Part shown: positions 41,566 through 53,100 of the stretch, piece after piece | Layout: each line of letters opens with the position of its first letter | How positions within the stretch are numbered: the stretch's first letter is position 1 | Assembly (NCBI RefSeq): GCF_026914265.1 | Contig: NC_069135.1 | Span: 16,484,406 to 16,548,405 of the forward strand | DNA length: 64,000 bases | Direction: 5' to 3' | Origin: Mya arenaria | Taxonomy: Eukaryota; Mollusca; Bivalvia; Myida; Myidae | Program-made: the position numbers and the translations under genes | Notes under the pieces: model-generated | What the model was told of the DNA's origin: nothing | The model's input: the letters and a program-made list of their open reading frames with translations, nothing else | Databases searched by the model: none

Positions 41566-41669
41566 GGGAGAATTTTAGGGGATATGTGTTTGGCTATCAT
41601 GTCTTGTTATATGCATGTTATATACCGATTGCTTAACTTTTCACGGGCATCAAAACGGTTCATTTACAA

Positions 41670-41870
41670 AATAAAGTCAGGACAATTGAATGAAATGTGT
41701 TATTGATCAGTATTGACTATTCTTACAATCTAAAATGTACAATATACTTTTATCCATTGAAAACTGTGAACTTTTATACCTATGGAAGCAGCTTTAGGTA
41801 ATGAAACAAAACTAAACTACCATAAAGCAATTTTATCTCTTATTTCAATAAAATAATGTCAATATCAAAA
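41670..41870. repeat. 5' flank shared with GST-C (segmental duplication edge)
   Basis: Matches 54208-54415 nearly base for base (for example GAATGAAATGTGTTATTGAT and CAGTATTGACTATTCTTACA). It marks the far edge of the duplicated block that carries GST-B and GST-C. Confidence 0.8.
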
Positions 41871-42103
41871 CACCAACTATCTAGCATAAAATAACTATGA
41901 ATTACTGCACTTTAAGAAAGTCAGAAAATCTCGAAATGCCTAAATAGAGGAAAGTAACTCCAATTTTATCGAAATGTGATGAGTACGGAAAACATGCCAA
42001 GGCACCCTAACGAAAAGTTGCAACAAAAACATGCAGCCAACATGCTGATAAACCTTCAATCTTTCAATAGCAACCAGTATTCTCACCTGATCATGGATCT
42101 AGT

Positions 42104-42112
42104 TGAAGTAGT

Positions 42113-42203
<91 letters not shown>
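42104..42203. repeat. trinucleotide run (CAG)n(TAG)n
   Basis: About five CAG units then about 27 TAG units. Frames through it give poly-Val, poly-Leu, poly-Thr or poly-Tyr, which are not genes. Confidence 0.97.
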
Positions 42204-44085
42204 CGATGGTGAAAACGCGATAGTACGATGATGAAAACGCGATAGTACGATGGTGAAAACGCGATAGTACGATGATGAAAACACGACAATACGATGATGA
42301 AAACACGATATTACGATGATGAAAACACGATATTACGATGATGAAAACACGACAGTACGATGATGAAAACGCGATATTACGATGATGAAAACACGATATT
42401 ACGATGATGAAAACACGACAGTACGATGATGAAAACGCGATAGCACGATGGTGAAAACGCGATAGTACGATAATGAAAACGAGATTTCACGAAACTACGA
42501 TGGTGAAAACGCGACAGTACGATGATGAAAACACGATATTACGATGATGAAAACACGATATTACGATGATGAAAACACGACAATACGATGATGAGAACAC
42601 GATATTACGATGATGAAAACACGATATTACGATGATGAAAACACGACAGTACGATGATGAAAAAGCGATATTACGATGATGAAAACACGATATTACGATG
42701 ATGAAAACACGACAGTACGATGATGAAAACGCGATATTACGATGATGAAAACACGATAGTACGATAATGAAAACGAGAAATCACGAAACTACGATGGTGA
42801 AAACACGACAGTACGATGATGAAAACACGATATTACCATGATGAAAACACGATATTACGATGATGAAAACACGATATTACGATGATGAAAACACGATATT
42901 ACGATGATGAAAACACGATATTACGATGATGAAAACACGACAATACGATGATGAAAACTCGATATTACGATGATGAAAACACGATATTACGGTGATGAAA
43001 ACACGACAGTACGATGATGAAAACGCGATATTACGATGATGAAAACACGATAGTACGATAATGAAAACGAGAAATCACGAAACTACGATGGTGAAAACGC
43101 GACAGAACGATGATGAAAACGCGATAGTACGATAATGAAAACGAGAAATCACGAAACTACGATGGTGAAAACACGACAGTACGATGATGAAAACGCGATA
43201 GCACGATGGTGAAAACACGACAGTACGATGATGAAAACGCGATAGCACGACCATCAGTACGATGATGAAAACGCGATAGCACGATGATGAAAACACAATA
43301 GTACGATAATGAAAACGCGATAGCACGATGGTGAAAACACAACAGTACGATGATGAAAACGCGATAGCACGATGGTGAAAACGCGACAGTACGATGATGA
43401 AAACGCGATAGCACGATGGTGAAAACACGACAGTACGATGATGAAAACGCGATAGCACGATGATGAAAACACGACAGTACGATGATGAAAACGCGATAGC
43501 ACGATGGTGAAAACACGACAGTACGATGATGAAAACGCGATAGCACGATGATGAAAACACAACAGTACGATGATGAAAACGCGATAGCACGATGGTGAAA
43601 ACACGACAGTACGATGATGAAAACGCGATAGCACGATGATGAAAACACGACAGTACGATGATGAAAACGCGATAGCACGATGGTGAAAACGCAATAGTAC
43701 GATAATGAAAACGCGATAGCACGATGGTGAAAACACAACAGTACGATGATGAAAACGCGATAGCACGATGGTGAAAACACAACAGTACGATGATGAAAAC
43801 GCGATAGCACGATGGTGAAAACACGACAGTACGATGATGAAAACGCGATAGCACGATGATGAAAACACGACAGTACGATGATGAAAACGCGATAGCACGA
43901 TGGTGAAAACACGACAGTACGATGATGAAAACGCGATAGCACGATGGTGAAAACACGACAGTACGATGATGAAAACGCGATAGCACGATGGTGAAAACGC
44001 AATAGTACGATCATGAAAACGCGAAATCACGAAACTACGATGGTGAAAACGCGACAGAACGATGATGAAAACAAGATAGTTTATC
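42204..44085. repeat. minisatellite, 22-bp unit
   Basis: Tandem copies of GTACGATGATGAAAACGCGA plus TA. In the right half two subtypes alternate (CACGACAGTACGATGATG and CGCGATAGCACGATGGTG), making a 44-bp dimer. Another subtype, AACGAGAAATCACGAAACTA, is interspersed. Three minus-strand frames stay open for about 300 codons because the unit lacks stops. They are not genes. Confidence 0.95.
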
Positions 44086-44215
44086 GCATTATCATCATCG
44101 TACTGTCGTATTTTCGCGTTTTCATCATAGTACAATCGCGTTTTCATCATGGTACCGTCGCGTTTTCACCATCGTATTTTCGTTATTTCCCGTTTTCACC
44201 ATCGTACTATCGAGC
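44086..44215 (-). repeat. inverted tail of the 22-bp array
   Basis: Five or six units in reverse orientation (ATCATCGTACTGTCG, CGCGTTTTCATCATAG, CGCGTTTTCACCATCG) directly follow the direct array. The end of the array can therefore fold back on itself. Confidence 0.88.
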
Positions 44216-44517
44216 ATCGCGTATCAGATAAACACATTGACAAGCGATGGCCCTAACGGCATTCCGTAATAAGAACATATAGGTTGCTGCCTAAAAGGAA
44301 ATGTTTATCTCAGAGCAATTTCAGTCAATTATTTACAAAAATCCTTAGTATTGCTGGTGTATTATGTCCGTATTCATTGTGTTTATAGTCGAAAACACAC
44401 CGTGGTCAAACTTAAAGGCATTTTTTAGAGCGTTGGTTTTTATACATCTTCCTTTTCTTATTTGCACAATGAAAACAAAAACGTTTTCCAACATATTGAT
44501 TATAATTATTAGATTGG
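44216..44517. other. unassigned DNA
   Basis: Nothing recognised. Confidence 0.3.
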
Positions 44518-44740
44518 TTGTCCGGTTAGCGCAGTGGTTAGCGCTACTCGCTTCCCACCTAGGCGATCCGGGTTCGATTTCCGGCTCGTGGTCACCTAGC
44601 CGGACAAATGGGTTTTCTCCGGTTTCCCCCCACAACACAAGACCACACCCTCGCGTAAAATCGGGCCAACGAGAGTGATTAATATAATGTTGTAATAACT
44701 TGTTTCACTTTCGTTGTAAAATAAATATGTTTAAACTGAA
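44518..44740 (+). mobile_element. tRNA-derived SINE
   Basis: The head is tRNA-like: GTCCGGTTAGCGCAGTGG with an A box (TAGCGCAGTGG, 44527-44537) and a B box (GGTTCGATTTCC, 44571-44582) spaced as in RNA polymerase III promoters. A conserved-looking body follows (GGGTTTTCTCCGGTTTCCCC, then CGGGCCAACGAGAG), then an AT-rich tail. It is not a working tRNA gene, since the stems are imperfect and a SINE body is attached. It may belong to one of the wide-spread metazoan SINE groups with a shared central domain, but I cannot assign which. Confidence 0.8.
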
Positions 44741-45599
44741 ATAATTATTTGATCGAACTTAATTAAAAGTTGAACGGCCAAGCTCTTTGAAACCTCAAAT
44801 ATAATTGTATTCAGACTGTAAGGCTATATAACAAGCACTACACTGAAAGGTTTAGTTGGTTTTGACCCAAGGGGTTCATTTACATATATTTCTATGCTTT
44901 ACTCAGGTTCTTTATCTGACTAGGACTTTAGTATTAATAACTGCTTTAAAAAATGAGATATCTGACTGACTGTGAGAGACTAAATGTTGGGGATGGCATC
45001 ATGGTGGGAGAAGGGCTTTGATAAAAAATGAAATAATGTTCTGGGTTGATTGTTCAACTATTTGCAAAACACGTAGTGCATGTTAAGCGAGCAATATTTA
45101 GAGCTTAGATGATCAAAGTTGTTGAACACAGAAAAGAGATATTTCCAGTTGCAAATCAAATCTGGTTTGACCCTTGTTTCTTAACAGTAGTCATGCCTTT
45201 TCTTTTTCGAGCCTGAATTCATTTCTCCATTGTTGTTGGCAACTGTCTTGTATGGCTTAGATGCCAAGTACACTTATGGTGTACCCCTCATAGCAGCCAA
45301 AAGCTCTACATGCCTGTCGAGCAGCTGAACATTCCAGAAATGGAGTGAAATGTATTATGTTATCATAAGTTTTGTACTATGGAGGGTTTCAGTTTTGGAA
45401 AGAAATCATTTTTTCATTAAAGAAATGTTTTGTTCACTATTTCTTCACACTATTTCACAGAATCGTTTTATTTAAAAACACAGTGTCTCGAATAAAGTTC
45501 TGAAATCCACTATTTTTTTCAATACTGTACCTATGGTCAATACAGTCTGCGGTCAATGGTCTTTATTTCTGTCTACATTAACCGCTCTGCAGTTATTTG
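44741..45599. other. unassigned DNA
   Basis: No exon recognised. Confidence 0.3.
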
Positions 45600-45860
45600 A
45601 TGCCCCTGTCGCCTTCCTGTCGCTTTGAGGTAGAGGCTGGTTCTCTGGGCACTTCTTGCGCTTGACAAGTCCGTCAACTTTAACAGGAGACCCAGGACAT
45701 GACAAGGTCGGAAATGAAGTAAATGAATTGTCGTTGTCAGTTTAGTCTTCAAACTAGTCAAAAATTGTGCACAACCTACCACTGAAATAAGGGGCATCAG
45801 CAACGTGTTTCATGCAAAACAATAATCGTCAAATGCTGCATTTTAAATATTAAAAAAAAC
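45600..45860. repeat. interspersed repeat S, copy 1
   Basis: Shares GGTTCTCTGGGCACT, GACAAGTCCGTCAACTTT, GAGACCCAGGACATGAC and a following TCAAACTAGT with 59270-59495. The minus-strand frames of both copies share a short peptide (LSSA...QRT...LKATG), but no domain is recognised. Confidence 0.65.
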
Positions 45861-46219
45861 ACTTTAAATACCTTAACTCTACACTGACTATAAAAAGATG
45901 TAGCTCTCATTTCGTCGCCTTACGGTTGGCATATAAGAAAGAGAGCTTTCGCAAAAATCACTCAAAGAACTATATAAACTTCGCGGGTAACCACACAATT
46001 TATTAGCATATTTGCCTTCCTGTAAACATAAGTATATAAGAAACAAACAAAGAACATTATATCCGTCAAATAACGTACGCTATTTATAAATGTGTTTTTA
46101 TTAACATTGGGCAATTCTTGATATTTTTCATTAAGACACATTTTTTATGCATGGTTCCAATGATGTCAGTGATGCCTGTTCCTGCAAGCTAACAATATAT
46201 GTCTCCATTGATGACTGAG
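45861..46219. other. unassigned DNA
   Basis: AT-rich, nothing recognised. Confidence 0.3.
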
Positions 46220-49200
46220 ATGTACATTCCATCATGCTCAATATCCATTCTCCAATAATGACTGAGATGTCTGTTTCAGCATTCTCATTTTCCATGTTTC
46301 CAATGATGACAGAGATGCGTGTACCAGCATGCTCATTTTCCATGTTTCCAATTATGACAAAGTTATGTGTTCCAGCATACTCGTTTTCCATGTCTCCAAT
46401 GGTGACAGAGATGTGTGTTCAAGCATTCCATATCCAGTATACATATTTCCAAAGGTGACAGAAAAGGATATTCCAGCATGCTCACAATGAATGTTTTTTT
46501 TAATGTTGACAGAGATGCGTGTTCCATTTTGCTCACTATCCATGTTTGCGTGTTCCAATATGCTCATTATCCATGTTTCCAATGACAACATAGATGTTTG
46601 TTCGAGCATGCATACTATCCATGCTTCCAACAACAACAGATATGTGTGTCTCAACAAGCTTACTATCCATGTGCCCAATGATGCAGGAGATGTGTGTCTA
46701 GGATGATCACTATCCTATTCCCAAAGGTGACTGAGATGTGTGTTCCAGGATGTTCACTATCAATGTTCCCAATGATTACTGAGATGTGTGTTCCAGGATG
46801 CTCACTATCCATGTTTCCAATGGTGACTGAGATGTGTGTTCCAGGATGCTCAATATCTATGTTTCCAAAGGTGACTGAGATGTGTGTCCCAGGATTCACT
46901 ATCCATGTTTCCAATGGTGACTGAGATGTGTGTTCCAGGATGCACTATCAATGTTCCCAATGGTGACTGAGATGTGTGTTCCAGGATGCACTATAAATGT
47001 TCCCAATGATGACTGAGATGTGTGTTCCAGGATGCTTACTATCCGTGTTTCCAAAGGTGACTGATATGTGTGTTCCAGGATGATCACTATCTATGTTTCC
47101 AAAGGTGACTGAGATGTGTGTTCCAGGATGCTCACTATCAATGTTTCCAATGATGACTGAGATGTGTGTTCCAGGATGCTCACTATCTATGTTTCCAAAG
47201 GTGACTGAGATGTGTGTTCCAGGATGCACTATCAATGTTCCCAATGGTGACTGAGATGTGTGTTCCAGGATGTTCACTATCCATGTTCCCAATGATGACT
47301 GAGATGTGTGTTCCAGGATGCTCACAATCCATGTTTCCAATGGTGACTGAGATGTGAGTTCCAGGATGCCCACTATCTATGTTTCCAAAGGTGACTGAGA
47401 TGTGTATTTCAGGATTCACTATCCATGTATTCAATGGTGACTGAGATGTGAGTACCAGGATGCCCACTATCTATGTTTCCAAAAGTGACTGAGATGTGTG
47501 TTTCAGGATTCACTATCCATGTATTCAATGGTGACTGAGATGTGAGTTCCAGGATTCACTATCCATGTTTCCAATGGTGACTGAGATGTGTGTTCCAGGA
47601 TTCACTATCCATGTTTCCAATGGTGATTGATATGTGTGTTCCAGGATTCACTATCCATGTTTCCAATGGTGACTGAGATGTGTGTCCCAGGATTCACTAT
47701 CCATGTATTTAATGGTGACTGAAATGTGTGTTCCAGGATGCACTATCCATGTTTCCAATGGAGGTTGAGATGTGTGTTTCAGGATTTCCAATGGAGGTTG
47801 AGATGTGTGTTCCAGAATGTTCACTATCCATGTTCCCAATGATGACTGAGATGTGTGTTCCAGGATGCTCACTATTCATGTTGGTGACTGAGATGTGTGT
47901 TCCAGGATGCTCACTATCCATGTTTCCAATGGTGACTGAGATGTGTGTTCCATGATGCTCACTATCCATGTTTCTCATAATGACAGAGATGTGTGTTCCA
48001 GGATGCTCACTATCCATGTTTCCAATGGTGACTGAGATGTGTTTACCAGGATGCTCACTATCCATGTTCCCAATGATGACTGAGATGTGTGTTCCAGGAT
48101 GCTCACTATTCATGTTGGTGACTGAGATATGTGTTCCAGGATGCTCACTATCCATGTTTCCAATGGTGACTGAGATGTGTGTTCCAGGATGCTCACTATC
48201 CATGTTTCCAATGATGACTGGGATGTGTGTTCCAGGATGCTCACTATCCATGTTGGTGACTGAGATGTGTGTTCCAGGATGCTCACTATCCATGTTGGTG
48301 ACTGAGATGTGTGTTCCAGGATGCTCACTATTCATGTTGGTGACTGAGATATGTGTTCCAGGATGCTCACTATCCATGTTTCCAATGGTGACTGAGATGT
48401 GTGTTCCAGGATGCTCACTATCCATGTTTCCAATGGTGACTGAGATGTGTGTTCCAGGATGCTCACTATCCATGTTTCCAATGGTGACTGGGATGTGTGT
48501 TCCAGGATGATCACTATCCATGTTTCCAAAGGTGACGAAGATGTGTGTTCTAGGATGCTCACTATCCATGTTTCCAAAGGTGACTAAGATGTGTGTTCCA
48601 GGATGCTCACTATCCGTGTTTCCAAAGGTGACTGAGATGTGTGTTCCAGAATGTTCACTATCAATGTTTCCAAAGATGACTGAGATGTGTGTTCCAGGAT
48701 GCACTATCAATGTTTCCAAAGGTGACTGAGATGTGTGTTCCAGGATGCTCACTATCCATGTTCCCAATGGTGATAGAGATGTGTGTTCCAGGATGCTCAT
48801 TATCCATGTTTCCAATGGTGACTGAGATGTGTGTTCCAGGATGCTCACTATCCATGTTTCCAATGGTGACTGAGATGTGTGTTCCAGGATGCTCACTATC
48901 AATGTTTCCAATGGTGACTGAGATGTGTGTTCCAGGATGCTCACTATCCATGTTTCCAATGGTGATTGAGATGTGTGTTCCAGGATGCTCACTATCCATG
49001 TTTCCAATGGTGATTGAGATGTGTGTTCCAGGATGCTCACTATCAATGTTTCCAAAGATGACTGAGATGTGTGTTCCATGATGCTCACCATCCATGTTTC
49101 CAATGATGACTGAGATGTGTGTTCCAGGATGCTCACTATCAATGTTCCCAATGATGACTGAGATGTGTGTTCCAGGATGCCCACTATCTATGTTTCCAAA

Positions 49201-49396
49201 GGTGACTGAGATGTGTGTTCCAGGATGCTCACTATCAATGTTCCCAATGATGACTGAGATGTGTGTTCCAGGATGCTCACTATCAATGTTCCCAATGATG
49301 ACTGAGATGTGTGTTCCAGGATGCACTATCAATGTTTTCTGTGGTGACCGAGATGAGTGATCGAGGATGCTCACTATCCATGTTTCCAATGGTGAC
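46220..49396. repeat. minisatellite, 48-bp unit
   Basis: A 3.2-kb array of TGACTGAGATGTGTGTTCCA, GGATGCTCACTATCCATGTT and TCCAATGG. Shorter units (39 bp and less) drop the TTTCCAATG or CTCA part. Units before about 46700 are much more diverged. The 48-bp unit is divisible by three and lacks stops, so both strands show long frames (491 aa at 47709-49184 minus, a 16-residue repeat around GTHISVTIGNMDSEHP). No start context, splice site or composition supports a protein. Confidence 0.93.
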
Positions 49397-49990
49397 ACAT
49401 CTCAGTCACCAATATCCTGACAGGCGGACGGACAGACGGACGGACTGACGGACGCTTGGAGATACGTACACAAAAACGCCAAATATATCCCTTTAGTTAA
49501 AAGGGAGACATTATAACTTATTATAACTTATTTAGTTGCTAGTATAAGTGCATTTATGACTTTGAACGACATGCTCACCTTTGAAAATTAAAAAAAAGTG
49601 GTGAATCGATATTCGTCCGGTATATAACAAGAACAAATATTGCTTATCCCTTCAGTTTTAATTTAACCATCCTGATTTAGTATAATCACACAAAGCATGG
49701 TATTCTTGTGAGAATACTGAAAACATGATATTCTCTTGACAATACTGAACACATAAACAAAACTTCTTTCATGTGAAAATATAAGTCAATGTATTTAAAA
49801 TAATGCTGCTCGGATAACCTCAAACATAGAAACGTTTCTTTGAAACTAAACCACTCTCAAACAGTACATCTAAATTACCAAATAAAGCCGTATAATAGAA
49901 TACAAATCATTCCGAATATCCAGAACTGACATTTTTACACTGTACGCTACCATGGCATATCACAGAACAGATACTGAACACAGACATACT
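49397..49990. other. 3' flank of GST-C
   Basis: It begins with a GGACGGAC-rich stretch (49420-49460), similar in style to 63940-63990. From 49735 it aligns with the 3' flank of GST-B (GAACACATAAACAA, TTAAAATAATGCTGCTCGGA), so it belongs to the segmental duplication. Confidence 0.6.
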
Positions 49991-50167
49991 CTACATGTCT
50001 GTTTGTGGCCGGGCCTTCTCCCAAGCCGCGATATTCGGAAGCGAGGCAACGCGTTCGTAAAATGCATTCAAGAGGTTGCTACCCTCAAACGGATCTTGTC
50101 CTTCTTTGCCCATCGATTTCTTTAGGTTAAACATCGTGTTGTAGAGGGCTAGGTCAGCCACGGATAC
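49991..50167 (-). CDS. GST-C exon 5
   Basis: 59 codons including stop TAG. VSVADLALYNTMFNLKKSMG and so on to RPQTDM. Confidence 0.95.
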   Translation of the reverse strand, partial: VSVADLALYNTMFNLKKSMGKEGQDPFEGSNLLNAFYERVASLPNIAAWEKARPQTDM

Positions 50168-53100
50168 CTGAAGCAAATGTAAATTTGCACATATTTCTTA
50201 ATCAGAATACGCTGAATAATTTGTTTTTAAATTAAAGCATTATTAACATTTTCACAGCTCGGATCTTGATCTAACATTTATATATACAAGACAATGAAAG
50301 AAAAAAAGAAATATGTTTTCTTCTACACCAGTTTTTCGTATATCATTGGTACTTTACATTCTGATAAACATAGCGTCTACATCGTGGTTCTCCTGAGTAT
50401 ATCGCCGGCTATGATGACTTTGCAGCCGTTGATCTCCTTACCTCCTCTCCAACATAGAAACCTTTGCAGCCGTTAATCTCCTTACCTTCTCTCCAACATA
50501 GAAACCTTTGCCGTCGTTGTTCTCCTTACTTTCTCGCCAACATAGAGGCCTTAACAGTCGTTGTTCTCCTTACCTTCACGACAAGATAGAAACTGTACAG
50601 TCGTTGAGCTCCTTACCTTCCTGATAACAACGAAGCGTTTTGCAGTCGTTGTTTTTATCACCTTCTCGCCAACATAGAATCCTTTAAAGTCGTTGTTCTC
50701 CTTACCTTATCGCCAACATAGAATCCTTTGAAGTCGTTGTTCTCCTTACCTTATCGCCAACATAGAATCCTTTGAAGTCGTTGTTCTCCTTATCTTATCG
50801 CCAACATAGAATCCTTTGTAGTCGTTGTTCTCCTTACCTTATCGCCAACATAGAGGCCTTTGAATTCGTTGTTTTCCTTACCTTATCGCCGACATAGAAT
50901 CCTTTGAATTCGTTGTTTTCCTTACCTTATCGCCGACATAGAATCCTTTGAATTCGTTGTTCTCCTTACATTCTTGCCAACATAGAATCCTTTGAAGTCG
51001 TTGTTCTCCTTACCTTATCGCCGACATAGAATCCTTTGAAGTCGTTGTTCTCCTTACCTTATCGCCGACATAGAATCCTTTGAATTCGTTGTTTTCCTTA
51101 CCTTATCGCCGACATAGAATCCTTTGAATTCGTTGTTCTCCTTACATTCTTGCCAACATAGAATCCTTTGAAGTCGTTGTTCTCCTTACCTTATCGCCGA
51201 CATAGAATCCTTTGAAGTCGTTGTTCTCCTTACCTTATCGCCAACATAGAATCCTTTGAAGTCGTTGTTCTCCTTACCTTATCGCCAACATAGAATCCTT
51301 TGAAGTCGTTGTTTTCATTACCTTTCCGACAACATAGAAGCATTCGCCGTTGTTTTTTTCCTTACCTTATCGCCAACATAGAACCCTTTGCCGTTGTGGT
51401 TCGCATTACCATATCACCAACATAAAAGTTTTTGGCGTGTTGTTCGCATTATCATATCACCAACATAGAAGCCTTTGTCGTCTTTGTACCTATTACCTTA
51501 TCGCTAACAAAGAAGCCTTTGCCTTCTTTATTCGCATTATCATATCACCAACATAGAAGCCTTTGCCGTCTTTGTTCGCATTATCATATCACCAACATAA
51601 AAGCCTTTGCCGTCTTTGTTCTTATCATCTTATCGCTAACATAGAAGTCTTTACAATCGTTGTTTTCCTTACCTTTTCGCCAACATAGAAGCCATTGCTG
51701 TCGTTGTTATTCTTACCTTATCACCAACATAGAAGCCTTTCCCGCCGTTGTTTTCCTTAAGGCGTTCCTCTATGAACGCAATGTAGCGCGGCATAACCGT
51801 CTCCTTGATTGTTTTCATTAGGTCCACCTGTAGGCGAGATATGTTACCGGGATGTGTAAATCTTGTTTAAGATATCCTAACATCTTTATGAAGCTTAGTG
51901 ATATTTCATACATGTTTCCGACCCTCTGATACATGTGTTTAAGACGTCATCTTAAGTTTGTAATCGCGAATTTTCGTTTTGAGCTTTATCTCAACCAATA
52001 CCGTTCACAAATCCTGCCTAGAATAATGCCAGGAGACAGAGATTTCAGAATATACGCAGAAAACATCCATTTTATTAATAAAATAATCTTATGTTAGATT
52101 AATTACAAAGATGTTTAATAACTCTGCACCTTTTTCTCATGGTCTTTCTCGTGGTACATCTTCATCAAATGTTTGATCGTGATCTCTGTAAATATCTCCA
52201 GCAGTTCTTCTATAACCAGGGCCTCCATGTTGTTCGAGCCCATCAAACCTGTGTGTGAGGGAGATTGGGATGTCAACAATGGTGTACGGTAAAAGGTTAA
52301 CCCCAGCACCAAAATACGAAAATCAAACACGTACCACGAATAGCGGTTTATTCAAAACAATTCATACAAGGAGTATATTTGTAATGTATATATCTATTGC
52401 CGTTTTTTCGATAGAAAATTAAAAAAAACGACTTATAACAAGGTTCCTTTATTGTTTCATACAAAGAAGAAACGAGAAACTAGACGTGTTGGATTTAAAT
52501 AAAGATCTGATTATTTTCTGTGTGAGCTATTCAATTACCACATTTTCTGAGCATATCACATATAGTCGGATTCACTAACAAGTTTGCGAAAAAAAGATTT
52601 ATGTAATACTTCCATATGCACTGAAGATCTTAATGATCATAAATGAACGTACCGAATTCCCGCGCGAGGTAATGTACGATTGCTATGGACTGGCAGAATT
52701 TCTTTCCGTCGATCTCCAGGACTGGCAGAGCCTCCAGGGGCATTTCTGGCTTTATTTCTGGAATAGCGGTTTATGTTCGTTATAAATCGACCAATTTGTT
52801 AGACCGTCGTTCGATTGATAAATTAATAAGGCCTAAAAAAAAACCATTTGGTTCGGGTTACCCGACCCTACCTACGGAATAGGCGCCGACCCTACCGTTT
52901 TTATAGTCAGTTTGAAAAAAAAATGAAAAAAAAAAAAAAAAAAAAAAAAATATTTCGTTTTTTTTTTTAAATTGCTTTTTAATATTAAGTTTAAACCTTA
53001 AATGCTTGTACAGAAGATAGCTTTAACACCATTCTCCAATGATGAAAATTATATTATTATATAAAACCTAATAAAAAAAAAAAATAAAAAAAAATAAAAA

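Noticed and set aside
42083..42306. Poly-Val, poly-Leu and poly-Tyr frames
   Set aside because: Translations of the (TAG)n run and the start of the 22-bp array.
43075..44150. Three overlapping frames of about 300 aa in the 22-bp array
   Set aside because: All three minus frames are open because the 22-bp unit lacks stops. Three overlapping genes of the same composition are not credible.
44518..44600. Functional tRNA gene
   Set aside because: The A and B boxes are present, but acceptor and anticodon stems do not fold cleanly and the sequence continues into a SINE body.
45573..45803. 76-aa minus frame sharing a short peptide with 59191-59376
   Set aside because: Both lie in interspersed repeat S. 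The frame is not conserved outside a few residues and no domain is recognised, so a gene call is not supported.
47709..49184. 491-aa minus-strand open frame of 16-residue repeats
   Set aside because: It is a by-product of a stop-free 48-bp minisatellite. The opposite strand and other frames are open too, unit lengths vary, and there is no start context, splice signal or domain.
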